Shown here piece by piece: positions 17,377-27,061 of a stretch of DNA of 64,000 bases. A program made the translations under genes and the position numbers. The DNA is from Levilactobacillus namurensis. GTDB taxonomy: Bacteria > Bacillota > Bacilli > Lactobacillales > Lactobacillaceae. Positions within the stretch are counted from its first letter, which is position 1. Each line of letters opens with the position of its first letter. The notes under the pieces were generated by a model. It saw nothing but the letters and a program-made list of their open reading frames with translations, made no database searches and had not been told where the DNA came from. Location: assembly GCF_032197885.1 (NCBI RefSeq), contig NZ_CP134159.1, forward strand, positions 1,178,001 through 1,242,000, written 5' to 3'.

Positions 17377-17817
17377 ATGGCAGAAGATACAAACATTATT
17401 TTAGAATCAAAGGAACCCGCACTGGGGAAGATTGAGGTGGCACCACAAGTCCTCGAGATTATCGTGGGCATTGCGGCTAGCCAAACCGATGGTGTTGCAC
17501 GGATGCGTGGTTCTTTGGCCAACAGCGTGAACGAACTCTTCGGTCGTAAGGAACACGGTAAGGGCGTTAAGCTGACGTTCGACGGTGACGAACTCGCCGT
17601 TGACGTATACGTGTACCTGAACTACGGCGTTGCGGTTCCTAAGGTTGCTTTGGCCATTCAAGACAGCGTGAAGCAACAATTGTTGTTCATGACCGACCTT
17701 GACTTACGTGAAGTCAACGTTCACGTGGAAGGCGTCATTCCCGAAAAGACGGCGCAGCAGGTAGATCCAGATAACCTGTTCAACCAGCCAGATGAAGGAG
17801 ACAGTGAACAATCGTGA
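17377..17817 (+). CDS. yqhY: Asp23/Gls24 family protein
   Basis: 146 residues with the family core KIEVAPQVLEIIVGIA, DGVARMRGS and VYVYLNYGVAVPKVA. In Bacillus YqhY also lies by nusB and has been tied to acetyl-CoA carboxylase homeostasis; here no accBC is adjacent. Cytosolic. GTG of nusB overlaps its stop (GTGA), so translation is coupled. A second Asp23-type gene (yloU) lies near 40.4 kb. Confidence 0.9.
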   Translation: MAEDTNIILESKEPALGKIEVAPQVLEIIVGIAASQTDGVARMRGSLANSVNELFGRKEHGKGVKLTFDGDELAVDVYVYLNYGVAVPKVALAIQDSVKQQLLFMTDLDLREVNVHVEGVIPEKTAQQVDPDNLFNQPDEGDSEQS

Positions 17818-18248
17818 CACTTACACGACATCAAATTCGGGAGCGAGCATTCCAAATGCTGTTCGCCCTTAACGCTAACGCTGATGCCGATCAAGAGGCG
17901 TTGTACCAACGCGTGTTGACCGATGACCCTGACCAGATCGTTCCGGTACCCGAGTACCTGACCACGCTGGTCACGGGCGTCTTGGCCCACCAAAGTGAAC
18001 TGGATGCTCAGATTGCGAAATATCTGAGTGCTGGTTGGCAGTTGCAACGAATCGCAAAGACCGACTTAATCATTATGCGCGTTGCCTTTTTTGAAATTGA
18101 CCACGTCCCAGATGTTCCTAACCGGGTGGCCGTTAATGAAGCCTTGGAATTAGCCAAGAACTTCAGCGACGACCGGTCACGGCGGTTCATTAACGGGGTC
18201 TTGGCCCATACGTTAGACGGTGACGATGCGGCAGATACGCAAGCCTAA
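17814..18248 (+). CDS. nusB: Transcription antitermination factor NusB
   Basis: 144 residues, all-helical RNA-binding protein that with NusE (S10) binds boxA in rRNA leaders. Typical motifs are RHQIRERAFQMLFAL at the N-terminus and AVNEALELAKNFSDDRSRRFINGVL near the C-terminus. Starts with GTG overlapping the yqhY stop by 4 bp, with AAGGAG upstream. A strong terminator follows. Confidence 0.96.
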   Translation: MTLTRHQIRERAFQMLFALNANADADQEALYQRVLTDDPDQIVPVPEYLTTLVTGVLAHQSELDAQIAKYLSAGWQLQRIAKTDLIIMRVAFFEIDHVPDVPNRVAVNEALELAKNFSDDRSRRFINGVLAHTLDGDDAADTQA

Positions 18249-18267
18249 TTGACCATTCGTTTGACCG

Positions 18268-18301
18268 ACACCCACTTCTTAACTGGAGTGGGTGTTTTTT
18301 G
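18268..18301 (+). terminator. Terminator after nusB
   Basis: Stem CACCCACTTC / GGAGTGGGTG followed by six T. Confidence 0.9.
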
Positions 18302-18445
18302 GGTCCTGGAATGCCGATAATCCATTGGTATATCACGGATTTAATTGCAGGGGTGATTGCCGTTTTTGTCGGTGCTGGGTGCCCCGTTGGTCCGGTAAAT
18401 ATGCTAAAATCGAGGTATAACTTTTTTAACGGGGGGATTCATGAT

Positions 18446-19312
18446 ATGACGACCATCATTGACGGCAAACAATTGGCTAAGGCGTTAAACGCCCAAACGA
18501 AGACACGGGTTGCGGCCTTAGCGGCTCAGGGAAAGGTCCCGGGACTCGCGGTGATTATCGTGGGGACGGACCCCGCCAGTGAACTGTACGTGCGGAGCAA
18601 GCACCGGAAGGCCGGTCAATTGGGCATCAACTCGATTGTCCGCCAATTGCCAGCGACCATTAGTCAGGCAGACCTACTCGCAGTGGTGCGGGCATACAAC
18701 GCGGACCCCACGATTCATGGGATTTTGGTCCAGTCACCACTACCGAACGGATTAGATGAGGCAGCCGTCATCAATGCAATCGAGCCTAGTAAGGATGTCG
18801 ATGGTTTCCACCCCGTAAACGTGGGCCGCTTATTCAAGAATTTGCCAGGACACTATCCGGTATCCTGCACGCCCCGCGGCATTATGACCATGTTAGAGAG
18901 CTTACAGACCCCATTGCGCGGTAAGCACGCTGTGGTGGTCGGCCGGAGCAATATCGTGGGACGGCCCATGGCGGCGATGTTACTGAATGCCGATATGAGC
19001 GTGACGATTACCCATAAGTACGGCTCTAATCTACGGGCGCTGACCACGACTGCCGATGTTTTGGTGGTTGCAACGGGTGTGACGCACCTGATTAAGGAAG
19101 CGGATGTGAAGCCGGGAGCGATTGTGATCGATGTCGGGATGGACCGGGACGCTGACGGTAAGTTAACGGGAGATGTTGACTTTGACGCGGTCTTTGATAA
19201 GGTCCAAGCCATTAGTCCGGTGCCTGGCGGCGTGGGACCAATGACCATTGCGACGTTGATGCGGCAGACTGTTGATTTATGTGAGTGGAGTGACGAGCTT
19301 GGCAACGAATGA
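18446..19312 (+). CDS. folD: Methylenetetrahydrofolate dehydrogenase / cyclohydrolase
   Basis: 288 residues. Bifunctional NADP enzyme interconverting 5,10-methylene- and 10-formyl-THF. Visible are the catalytic Y-x3-K (YVRSKHRKA), the signature PLPNGLDEAAVI, DVDGFHPVN, the nucleotide loop VVGRSNIVGRP and PVPGGVGPMT. The ATG at 18446 is the only sensible start (AACGGGGGG upstream); the reading frame extends further 5' into the nusB terminator by chance. The end overlaps xseA. Confidence 0.96.
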   Translation: MTTIIDGKQLAKALNAQTKTRVAALAAQGKVPGLAVIIVGTDPASELYVRSKHRKAGQLGINSIVRQLPATISQADLLAVVRAYNADPTIHGILVQSPLPNGLDEAAVINAIEPSKDVDGFHPVNVGRLFKNLPGHYPVSCTPRGIMTMLESLQTPLRGKHAVVVGRSNIVGRPMAAMLLNADMSVTITHKYGSNLRALTTTADVLVVATGVTHLIKEADVKPGAIVIDVGMDRDADGKLTGDVDFDAVFDKVQAISPVPGGVGPMTIATLMRQTVDLCEWSDELGNE

Positions 19313-20651
19313 TTACTTAACGGTCACGGCGCTGACCCAGTATATTAAACGAAAATTTGACGTTGACCCTTACTTGGGGAAAGTGTACCTGACGGGAGAA
19401 ATTTCGAACTTCCGTCTGCGTCCACACGCCCACCAGTACTTTAGTCTTAAGGATGACCACGCTAAGATCAATGCCATTATGTTTCGTTCGGCCTTTGAGA
19501 AGCTTAAGTTTGTTCCCGAAACGGGGATGAAGGTCTTGGTGACGGGACGAATCTCCCTGTATGAACCCAGTGGCAGTTATCAGGTCTATGTTGAACGGAT
19601 GGAGCCAGACGGCGTTGGGGCCTTGTATCAGGCTTATGAACAGCTGAAGCGTAAGCTAGCCCAAGAGGGGCTGTTCACGGCGGCTAAACGGCCGCTACCA
19701 CGATTTCCTAAGCGGATTGCGGTCGTGACGAGTCCCAGTGGAGCGGTCATTCGGGATATTATTACCACGACCCGTCGGCGGTACCCCATTGCCCAGATTG
19801 TGCTTTACCCGGCGGTAGTTCAGGGGGATGCTGCTGCGGCGGATATTGTTCGTCAGATTCAGCGGGCGAACGCGAACGGTAGCTTTGACACCCTGATCAT
19901 TGGTCGGGGGGGTGGCTCGATTGAAGATCTCTGGCCGTTTAACGAAGAAGTGGTTGCCCGAGCGATTGCGGCTAGTCACTTACCGGTGATTTCTTCGGTG
20001 GGGCACGAAACAGATACCACGATTGCGGACTTAGTCGCCGATGTACGGGCCGCAACGCCGACTGCGGCCGCTGAGTTGGCGGTGCCGGTGTTGAGTGACG
20101 AGCTGGTGAAATTACAGCAGCAACGGACACGTTTGTTTAACGCCATGGCGAACCGCATTAAGTTCCAGCAGGAACGCTTGAACCGGTCATTAGGAGCGTA
20201 CGTGTTCCAGCAACCACAGCGGTTATATGAGACCTACGTACAACGGTTGGACCGCGCACAGCAGGGACTCAGACAACAAATGCAGACGCAACTTCAGGGC
20301 TGGCAACAACGGGTCCAACTGGATCAGCAACGGTTGATCGGCCAGTCACCGGCAACGCGGGTTCATCAGGCTCAGCAGCAGGTCGAGCAGACGCAGGCCC
20401 GATTAAAGACGGAGATGCGGCGGTACTTGACCCAGCAGGAGGAACATGTGGCCCAACTGGCCAGTGGCTTGGATTACCTCAGTCCGCTGAAAATCATGGG
20501 CCGGGGCTATAGTTATGTGACGCAGGACGACCATATCGTGCGGCGTACGCAGGAGTTGAAACCCACGACCGCTACGATTCATCTGAGTGACGGAACGGCT
20601 GAAGCAACGATTACGAAAATCACACCAGCAACGGAGGATCAACATGAGTGA
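19299..20651 (+). CDS. xseA: Exodeoxyribonuclease VII large subunit
   Basis: 450 residues: OB-fold domain ([23 protein letters not shown] region, about 25-110), catalytic domain with [25 protein letters not shown] and [13 protein letters not shown], then a long coiled coil rich in Gln and Arg (about 270-400). Degrades single-stranded DNA together with XseB. Start: TTG 19299 has GGAG at 8 bp and gives the standard N-terminus; GTG codons at 19281 and 19290 are alternatives. It overlaps folD by 14 bp and xseB by 8 bp. Confidence 0.95.
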   Translation: MATNDYLTVTALTQYIKRKFDVDPYLGKVYLTGEISNFRLRPHAHQYFSLKDDHAKINAIMFRSAFEKLKFVPETGMKVLVTGRISLYEPSGSYQVYVERMEPDGVGALYQAYEQLKRKLAQEGLFTAAKRPLPRFPKRIAVVTSPSGAVIRDIITTTRRRYPIAQIVLYPAVVQGDAAAADIVRQIQRANANGSFDTLIIGRGGGSIEDLWPFNEEVVARAIAASHLPVISSVGHETDTTIADLVADVRAATPTAAAELAVPVLSDELVKLQQQRTRLFNAMANRIKFQQERLNRSLGAYVFQQPQRLYETYVQRLDRAQQGLRQQMQTQLQGWQQRVQLDQQRLIGQSPATRVHQAQQQVEQTQARLKTEMRRYLTQQEEHVAQLASGLDYLSPLKIMGRGYSYVTQDDHIVRRTQELKPTTATIHLSDGTAEATITKITPATEDQHE

Positions 20652-20892
20652 AACACAAAAACCAACCTTTGAAGAGAACTTAAGTACCTTAGAAACCATC
20701 GTGGCCCAACTGGAAAAGGGGGACATTCCTTTGGAACAGGCGTTAGATCAGTTCCAAAAGGGTGTTGCCCTGAGTAAGGACCTCCAGAATACTTTGCAGA
20801 ATGCCGAGAAGACCTTGACGACCATGATGACGGACGATGATCAAGAGACGCCGTTTGAGACGTCGCAAGGGGGGGCTAACGATGCCCAATAG
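20644..20892 (+). CDS. xseB: Exodeoxyribonuclease VII small subunit
   Basis: 82 residues, two helices. Family pattern [26 protein letters not shown] and the following [13 protein letters not shown]. Several copies coat the coiled coil of XseA. ATG overlaps the xseA stop, with GGAGG upstream. Its end overlaps ispA by 11 bp. Confidence 0.95.
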   Translation: MSETQKPTFEENLSTLETIVAQLEKGDIPLEQALDQFQKGVALSKDLQNTLQNAEKTLTTMMTDDDQETPFETSQGGANDAQ

Positions 20893-21793
20893 CGCGCGTG
20901 AACAGTTAGCGGCTTTTGAAGCCAAGTGGGTTCCGCGGTTGAACGCCCCACTTCGGGCAGCCGTGGGCGTTGACACCACCGAGGAGCGGCTGATGGATGC
21001 GATGACGTACTCGCTCCTAGCGGGGGGCAAGCGGCTACGGCCCCTGTTGACCATGGCCACGCTCACTACGGTGGGTGGCGTGTATGAAGAGCAACGCGAT
21101 TGGCGACCGATTATGGCGCTAGAGTTGTTGCATACCTATTCTTTGATTCATGACGACCTCCCAGCTATGGATAATGATCCCTTGCGGCGAGGAGAGCCGA
21201 CCAATCATGTGAAGTTCGGTGCGGGTATGGCCACACTAGCGGGCGATGGCTTGCTCACACTGGCCTTCCAGTGGTTGACAGCTACGAACTTACCGGGAGA
21301 GACACAAGCGGCGCTGGTTCAGGCGTTGGCGCGCGCGGCGGGTCCCGGCGGAATGGTAGCTGGTCAGGCACGCGATATTCAGTTTGAGCACGTGGACCTG
21401 CCGATGGGAGATTTGCGGACGTTACACCGGGAGAAGACGGGGGCCCTGCTGCACTACGCGGTTCAGGCCGGGTTGATCCTCGGCCGCCTGCCGGGAAAGG
21501 ACTGGACGCCGTACTTAGATTTTGCTGACGCGTTTGGGTTGGCTTACCAAATCTATGATGATATTTTGGACGTCGTGGCGACGCCCGAAGAGTTGGGTAA
21601 GGCGACGCATAAGGATGCTGGTGAAGCCAAGAATACTTATCCAGGTAAATTAGGCTTAGCTGGGGCCAATCAGGCGTTGATCGATACGATTGCGGCGGGC
21701 CAAGCAGCGTTAGCCAAGGTCACGACGCAAGACACGCGGTTGTTAGCGGCGTTCTTTAGTTACTTCGATACGAAACGGGTGACGAAATCATGA
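20882..21793 (+). CDS. ispA: Polyprenyl (farnesyl/geranylgeranyl) diphosphate synthase
   Basis: 303 residues, all-helical prenyltransferase that condenses IPP with DMAPP and GPP. First Asp-rich motif is DDLPAMDND (about 95-103), the second YDDILD; GGKRLRP binds IPP. ATG 20882 follows GGGGG and overlaps xseB. In Bacillus dxs follows; here tlyA follows directly, consistent with the mevalonate route used by lactobacilli. Confidence 0.94.
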   Translation: MPNSAREQLAAFEAKWVPRLNAPLRAAVGVDTTEERLMDAMTYSLLAGGKRLRPLLTMATLTTVGGVYEEQRDWRPIMALELLHTYSLIHDDLPAMDNDPLRRGEPTNHVKFGAGMATLAGDGLLTLAFQWLTATNLPGETQAALVQALARAAGPGGMVAGQARDIQFEHVDLPMGDLRTLHREKTGALLHYAVQAGLILGRLPGKDWTPYLDFADAFGLAYQIYDDILDVVATPEELGKATHKDAGEAKNTYPGKLGLAGANQALIDTIAAGQAALAKVTTQDTRLLAAFFSYFDTKRVTKS

Positions 21794-22605
21794 AAAAACA
21801 GCATGTCGCAGCGCTTTTAGTCGAGCAAGGGCTGTACACGTCGTTGGATGAAGCCAAGCGAGCCGTGATGGCTGGTGAGATTCTAGGAACTAATGAAGAA
21901 CGGCTCGATAAGCCTGGTGAATTAGTCCCTATCGATACGGAACTGCACCGTAAGGGCCATCCATTGCCCTATGTGTCCCGGGGTGGGTTCAAGTTAGCCA
22001 AGGCATTGGACGTCTTTCAGATTGAGTTGACCGATAAGATCGTGTTGGACATTGGCTCGTCGACCGGTGGGTTTACGGACGTGATGCTACAGAACGGCGC
22101 TAAGCTCAGTTATGCGTTGGATGTGGGCAGCAACCAGTTGGTCTGGAAGCTGCGCCAGGACCCGCGGGTCGTCGTGATGGAGCATACGAACTTTCGTTAC
22201 AGTAAGTTATCTGACTTTACGGAAGGGCAACCCGTCTTCGCCTCCATCGATGTTTCCTTTATCTCGCTTCGCTTGATTCTACCGCCGCTGAAGGCCATTT
22301 TGCCGGAACATGGGGAGGTCGTGGCGCTGATTAAGCCCCAGTTCGAGGCGGAACGAGAAGAGGTCGGGGCCCACGGAATCGTGCGGGATCCCGCCGTTCA
22401 CCGAGCCGTCGTGCAGGGAATTCTGGATTTTGCAGTGGCAACGGGGTACACGGTCCTAGGACTCGACTTTTCACCCATTAAGGGTGGTGAAGGTAATATC
22501 GAATTTCTGGTGCACTTGCAGTCAGTTGATAAACATGCAGTTTGCGCGCATACGGTTTCGGTCGATCAGACCTTACAAGCGGCTTATAACAGCCTAAAAC
22601 AATAG
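21790..22605 (+). CDS. tlyA: TlyA family RNA methyltransferase
   Basis: 271 residues: an N-terminal S4 RNA-binding domain (about 1-65) and a FtsJ-like SAM-dependent methyltransferase domain with the binding loop LDIGSSTGGFTDVMLQ and the catalytic K-D-K-E-type residues (D in ASIDVSFISL, K in LIKPQFE). In other bacteria TlyA 2'-O-methylates rRNA. ATGA overlap with the ispA stop. It precedes argR-recN as in Bacillus. Confidence 0.93.
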   Translation: MKKQHVAALLVEQGLYTSLDEAKRAVMAGEILGTNEERLDKPGELVPIDTELHRKGHPLPYVSRGGFKLAKALDVFQIELTDKIVLDIGSSTGGFTDVMLQNGAKLSYALDVGSNQLVWKLRQDPRVVVMEHTNFRYSKLSDFTEGQPVFASIDVSFISLRLILPPLKAILPEHGEVVALIKPQFEAEREEVGAHGIVRDPAVHRAVVQGILDFAVATGYTVLGLDFSPIKGGEGNIEFLVHLQSVDKHAVCAHTVSVDQTLQAAYNSLKQ

Positions 22606-22697
22606 ATTATGAGAAGATTATTAGAATTTCCTTTCCAATTCCTAAGCTCTGGTATATGATAGATTTATGCATTTTTACCACATGAGGGGGGCTAGGA

Positions 22698-23153
22698 ATG
22701 AAAAAGCAGGAACGTCAGCAATTGCTGAAACGGTTATTGACCACCCGTGAAATTGAACGCCAGGAGGATTTTGTTGACCTCTTAGCGGCGGATGGCATTC
22801 ACGTCACTCAGGCGACGATTTCACGGGATATTAAGGAAATGCAACTTGTCAAATTGCCAGCCGAGTCTGGTGGGTACCGGTACAGCTTACCGGTGCAAAA
22901 GAAGATTGATACGCAAAAGAAGTTACAACGGACCCTGCGAGATGCCTACGTCTCCTTTGCCGTACAAGATCAATTTGGCTACTTAAAGGTGTTGCCAGGT
23001 AATGGTCCAGTGATTGCTTCACTGCTAGAACAGATGCGTTACGACTTTGTTTTCGGCGTGGTGGGGGATGATAGCAAGATCCTCACGGTTTGTGTTTCCC
23101 ACCAGGGTGCCTTACAATTAGAAAAGACGATCGACCGCATGCTTGCGGATTGA
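22698..23153 (+). CDS. argR: Arginine repressor family regulator
   Basis: 151 residues: N-terminal winged HTH (VTQATISRDIKEMQLVKLP region) and a C-terminal oligomerisation/arginine-binding domain with GNGPVIASLLE and VGDDSKILTVC, the Asp-Asp pair that contacts arginine. Controls arginine metabolism genes; in this position (tlyA-argR-recN) it is the conserved AhrC-type copy, and lactobacilli often carry a second ArgR. ATG follows GAGGGGGG, preceded by a TATGAT -10 near 22654. Confidence 0.93.
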   Translation: MKKQERQQLLKRLLTTREIERQEDFVDLLAADGIHVTQATISRDIKEMQLVKLPAESGGYRYSLPVQKKIDTQKKLQRTLRDAYVSFAVQDQFGYLKVLPGNGPVIASLLEQMRYDFVFGVVGDDSKILTVCVSHQGALQLEKTIDRMLAD

Positions 23154-23154
23154 T

Positions 23155-23216
23155 AAAACGACCACGGTTTGCTGACCAGCCCCATGCTGACGACGTAACC
23201 GGTGGTCGTTATTTTT
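23155..23216 (+). terminator. Terminator / hairpin between argR and recN
   Basis: AACGACCAC..GTGGTCGTT inverted repeat with an inner GGTT/AACC pairing over a long loop, followed by ATTTTT. Probably reduces read-through from argR into recN. Confidence 0.7.
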
Positions 23217-23229
23217 AGGAGGCTACAAC

Positions 23230-24921
23230 GTGTTACAGGAGCTGTCTATTAAAAATTTTGCGATCATCGACCAACTAGACGTCACGTTTCAAAACGGCAT
23301 GACGGTCCTTACCGGGGAAACCGGTGCTGGGAAATCGATTATCATTGACGCGGTCGGACTCTTAGCGGGTGGCCGGGGGTCGGCGAGCTTCGTCCGGACG
23401 GGAACCCCCAAAGCCGTGATTCAGGGAAGCTTCGTTTTCCCGGCAGACGGCGTGACTTACCGGGTCTTGGATGATCTGGGCATCGATCATGACGACGGCA
23501 GTGTCATCTTGCAACGGGAGATTCATGCTAACGGGCGCAACATTTGCCGGGTCAATGGGATGTTGGTCAACACCAGTACCTTAAAGCGAATCGGCGAGAC
23601 GGCGGTGGACATTCACGGCCAAAATGAGCATCAGGAATTGATGCAGCCGGATAAGCATTTGGGGATGCTGGATGAATTTGCCGGTAAAGCGGTGGTGCCG
23701 CTGGAGCGACAGTACACCACGACCTATCAAGCTTATACTAAGTTGAAGTCGACCCTGGAGAGTCGACGGGCTAACGAAAAAGAATGGGCCCAACACTTAG
23801 ATATGTTGCGGTTTCAAGTCAATGAGATTGAAGCGGCCCAGTTAGAACCGGGCGAAGAGGCACAATTGGTTGCCGAACGGGACCGGTTGGATAACTTTCA
23901 AAAAATCAACGATGCCTTGCAAAAGGCACAGGTTATTTTGACCGGGGAAGATACGGTTCCCGGCGTCAACGACCAACTGAGTGACGCCCTACAGGCCATG
24001 CAGGCCATTGCGGATTTTGACCCAGCGTTCAAGCAGATTGCCAGTGGCTTGGAAACGGCGTATTATGCTTTGACCGATGCGGTGGGGGATGTTTCTTCAC
24101 AGCTAGATATGTTGGAGTGGGACGAAGGGCGCCTGGACCAGATTGAACGGCGATTAGAAGTCATTAATCAGTTGAAGTACAAATACGGTGATTCGGAAGA
24201 ACAGGTGTTGAAGTACTACGACAAGATTGCGGCGGAGCTCAAGCACATGGAAGCGACCGACGAGACGGCTGACGACCTAGAAGCGAAGGTGGCAACCCAG
24301 GCGTCACAGCTACGGCAGTTAGGGGAGCAGTTGAGCCAGGCGCGACAAACGGCAGCGCGAAAGCTGGAAACGGCGATTCATCATGAGCTGGCTGATTTGT
24401 ATATGGATAAAACGGTCTTTGAGGTACGGTTTGATCGTGCCCAGGGGCTATTGAGTACCGGGCTAGACCATGTGGAATTCTATCTGCGGACGAATCCGGG
24501 TGAGGCCATGTTACCCTTAGCCAAGGTAGCGTCTGGGGGAGAACTGTCCCGAATCATGTTGGCGCTAAAGACGATTTTTTCCGAGTCGCAGGGGATCACG
24601 TCCATTATCTTTGACGAAGTGGATACGGGGGTCAGCGGGCGCGTTGCCCAAGCCATTGCTGAAAAAATCAGTGGGATCGCGCGCGACTCGCAAGTCCTAT
24701 GTATCACCCATCTTCCTCAGGTGGCGGCTATGGCGGACCATCACTTCTTTATTGCGAAACAAATCGTGGGCGACCGGACGGAAACCAAGCTGACCCGCCT
24801 CAGCGAAGACAAGCGGGTCGGTGAATTGGCCCGGATGTCGGCGGGGACCCAAGTCACTAAGCTGGCAATGGAACACGCCCAGGAATTATTGACACTGGCA
24901 GCCCAAGCAAAACAAAAATAA
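23230..24921 (+). CDS. recN: DNA repair protein RecN
   Basis: 563 residues, SMC-like ATPase acting early in double-strand-break repair. N-terminal Walker A GETGAGKS (residues 30-37), central coiled-coil arms (about 155-370), C-terminal ABC signature ASGGELSRIMLAL and Walker B IIFDEVDTGVSG. GTG start after TAGGAGG. No LexA-type box was seen immediately upstream. Confidence 0.96.
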   Translation: MLQELSIKNFAIIDQLDVTFQNGMTVLTGETGAGKSIIIDAVGLLAGGRGSASFVRTGTPKAVIQGSFVFPADGVTYRVLDDLGIDHDDGSVILQREIHANGRNICRVNGMLVNTSTLKRIGETAVDIHGQNEHQELMQPDKHLGMLDEFAGKAVVPLERQYTTTYQAYTKLKSTLESRRANEKEWAQHLDMLRFQVNEIEAAQLEPGEEAQLVAERDRLDNFQKINDALQKAQVILTGEDTVPGVNDQLSDALQAMQAIADFDPAFKQIASGLETAYYALTDAVGDVSSQLDMLEWDEGRLDQIERRLEVINQLKYKYGDSEEQVLKYYDKIAAELKHMEATDETADDLEAKVATQASQLRQLGEQLSQARQTAARKLETAIHHELADLYMDKTVFEVRFDRAQGLLSTGLDHVEFYLRTNPGEAMLPLAKVASGGELSRIMLALKTIFSESQGITSIIFDEVDTGVSGRVAQAIAEKISGIARDSQVLCITHLPQVAAMADHHFFIAKQIVGDRTETKLTRLSEDKRVGELARMSAGTQVTKLAMEHAQELLTLAAQAKQK

Positions 24922-24935
24922 CTTAGACCTTAACG

Positions 24936-24965
24936 AACCCTCTAACGACGACTTAGAGGGTTTTC
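24936..24965 (+). terminator. Terminator after recN
   Basis: Stem AACCCTCTA / TAGAGGGTT with a nine-base loop and a TTTT tail. Confidence 0.85.
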
Positions 24966-25096
24966 GTGTTTCTAACTCGTGAAATTAATGGTGTGGATAA
25001 AATAAAAAGCCGTTAAAAAATATTTGGCATGTAATATTAAGCCTAATCGCGATACAATAAATAGTGAAGGGTTAGTACGGTAAAGAAGGTTGAAGT

Positions 25097-26947
25097 ATGG
25101 GGAAAAGAAGGATTATTTGGTTTTTAATCGGTTTTCTAGTTCTGATTGTCGGAGCATTTAGCGGTAGTATATCCGCACGTGCGTCAGACTTATCGGGGGA
25201 AACCAGTGGGTTGGATGCAGGTTCACCTAAGATTACGCGATCGGATAATTTAGTCGTTGCGAACGATAGTGTTTTAGAGGAAGGCCAAAAATACAAGGTC
25301 GTCTACTCTTGGAAGGTTAATGATGGCGTTCCAATCACGGCTGGTGACTGGGCCACAATTACGTTGCCCAGCGCAGTTCTTGCTTTTGACCAGCAAATGG
25401 ATACGGATATTGTCCTTTCAGGGTCAAAGGAAATTGCTGGTCATTTGACATTTTCGGCAAATTCACGGACTGGGATCATTACTTTTAACGATAAATTACA
25501 AGGAACGGATATCGACAGAAGCGGTACCATCAGTTTTTGGGTGGTCGGGAAAGGTTCTTCGACGGGAAGTCATTCGGAGACTACGGGCACGCCCAGTGGC
25601 GGATCCGATACTGGCGGTGGAACGGGTAGTCATTCTAGCGATGACGGCTCTGGTTCGTATGTGTTCAATAAAGTTGGCTGGCCAGGGGATAAAAACTCAG
25701 AAGATGGGGCCCCAGTGGTAACATCACTGGTTTGGAACATTGTGTTTAACGGACAAGGTCAAGATTTTGGTGATACGACCGTTACTGATGAGCTGGGACC
25801 TTATCAGACCTACATTCCCGGTTCTGTTGTGTTGAATGATTATTGTAAAGATGCGGTTTATACGGTCGAAAGTAACGCAGATGGAACGCAGATTACGTTC
25901 AAGTTTTCCAACGTCCATTCTCCTATCGGCTTTACCTTTAAGGCCGGACTAAAGCCGTATGCTAGTACCGACTATGGCGAGTACTACAACGATGCTTATC
26001 TAAAGACCGACAATTTTGCGGACTTAACGCCCTCACATGTTTCTGGAATGGCAACTTGGGGGATGCAAGGCAATGTTGGCGGTGACACCTATCAAGGAAG
26101 CGTCTCTTTCTTAAAGCTATCGTTGGGGAATAAGCTGGCGCTAGCTAATGCGGTTTATGGTCTGTATCGTGCGGATGGGACTTATATGTTAGACCGGAAG
26201 ACGGACGCAGATGGAACCTTTTCGTTAAAAGGGCTAAGAACCGGAAAGTATTACTTCAGTGAGCGGGTAGCCCCTGATTGCTATCTGACGAACTCGGATA
26301 GCGTACCCTTTAGCATTTCGCCTAGCGATTCAGGCCAAGTGGTATCGGTATCGCAATATGACGCTAGTGAGTCTCGTTCGAGCGTCTCGACATCCTCGGT
26401 ACCAAGTGCAGGCTCTAGTGATTCGACATCCTCGGTACCAAATGCAAGCTCAAGTACTTTGACATCTTCGGTACCAAGTGCAAGTTCTAGTGATTCGACA
26501 TCCTTGGTACCAAGTGGGAGTTCAAGTCCTTCAACGTCATCACGACCAAGTGGGGGTTCTGAGACATCGTCATCAACGGGGAACGTCTCTGATAGCTCAG
26601 TAACACTTAGCTCAAGTGACGATTCGGGTAGTCGTTCAGGGACGACATCGTCCAATCACGAAAAGACCAGTTTGGGACGGCCATCGGGATCCGAAAGTGT
26701 AACGGTGGTCGGAACAGGACAAGACACGCCAACGTCCTCTACGCCCAAAACAGCTCGTGAACGGACCCATGGAACCTCCGCTGAAATTGTGGCAACTGTG
26801 ACGCCGGGACATCACCAAAAGAAAGCCGGCTTTATTAGTCAGTTACCGCAGACGAATGAACAAAAAGCGGTAGCAGGGTTATTCCTAGGCCTTCTTCTCC
26901 TAGGTGGCACCCTCGGCTATCTACAATGGCGTCGGAACCGTTCCTAA
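25097..26947 (+). CDS. Sortase-anchored adhesin with collagen-binding and CnaB-type domains
   Basis: 616-residue cell-wall protein. Signal peptide (about 1-31, MGKRRIIWFLIGFLVL then SISARAS), an Ig-like N-terminal region (about 40-170), a Gly/Ser linker (about 155-185), a collagen-binding-type domain (about 187-330, with LGPYQTYIPGSVVL), one CnaB/SpaA-like domain (about 334-425, with GLRTGKYYFSE) and a Ser/Thr-rich stalk (about 430-580). It ends with LPQTNE (583-588), a membrane helix and WRRNRS, the sortase signal typical of lactobacilli. Five 12-residue repeats lie in the stalk. By eye it is richer in AT than its neighbours and lies alone between recN and gmk, which suggests an accessory gene. 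ATG with a weak GAAGG site. Confidence 0.88.
   Translation: MGKRRIIWFLIGFLVLIVGAFSGSISARASDLSGETSGLDAGSPKITRSDNLVVANDSVLEEGQKYKVVYSWKVNDGVPITAGDWATITLPSAVLAFDQQMDTDIVLSGSKEIAGHLTFSANSRTGIITFNDKLQGTDIDRSGTISFWVVGKGSSTGSHSETTGTPSGGSDTGGGTGSHSSDDGSGSYVFNKVGWPGDKNSEDGAPVVTSLVWNIVFNGQGQDFGDTTVTDELGPYQTYIPGSVVLNDYCKDAVYTVESNADGTQITFKFSNVHSPIGFTFKAGLKPYASTDYGEYYNDAYLKTDNFADLTPSHVSGMATWGMQGNVGGDTYQGSVSFLKLSLGNKLALANAVYGLYRADGTYMLDRKTDADGTFSLKGLRTGKYYFSERVAPDCYLTNSDSVPFSISPSDSGQVVSVSQYDASESRSSVSTSSVPSAGSSDSTSSVPNASSSTLTSSVPSASSSDSTSLVPSGSSSPSTSSRPSGGSETSSSTGNVSDSSVTLSSSDDSGSRSGTTSSNHEKTSLGRPSGSESVTVVGTGQDTPTSSTPKTARERTHGTSAEIVATVTPGHHQKKAGFISQLPQTNEQKAVAGLFLGLLLLGGTLGYLQWRRNRS
26393..26572 (+). repeat. 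Tandem 36-bp repeat in the adhesin stalk
   Basis: Five imperfect copies starting at 26393, 26429, 26465, 26501 and 26537, each encoding 12 residues of the type SSVPSAGSSDST. The third position and single-base differences show diverging copies. In-frame length change by slippage or recombination would lengthen or shorten the stalk. Confidence 0.9.
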
Positions 26948-26994
26948 ACAGGCATTAAAAAGATTGAGTTCATAACATTCTTGCTGATAAGATG

Positions 26995-27046
26995 TTAAAA
27001 AATCCGCCCTAACCAATTTGGCTTGCGTCAATTGATTAGGGCGGAT
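26995..27046 (-). terminator. Terminator for the LexA-box gene (minus strand)
   Basis: Long stem AATCCGCCCTAA / TTAGGGCGGATT, extended by CCAATT/AATTG, with an A-tract on the plus strand at 26995-27001 that becomes a U-tract in minus-strand RNA. It also separates the adhesin from the converging gene. Confidence 0.85.
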
Positions 27047-27061
27047 TGGTGTCATGATGAC

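Noticed and set aside
26281..26655. Minus-strand ORF of 124 residues with regular LALGTEDVESLE-type repeats
   Set aside because: It is the antisense image of the 36-bp repeats in the adhesin stalk; the regularity comes from the repeat and there is no start signal.
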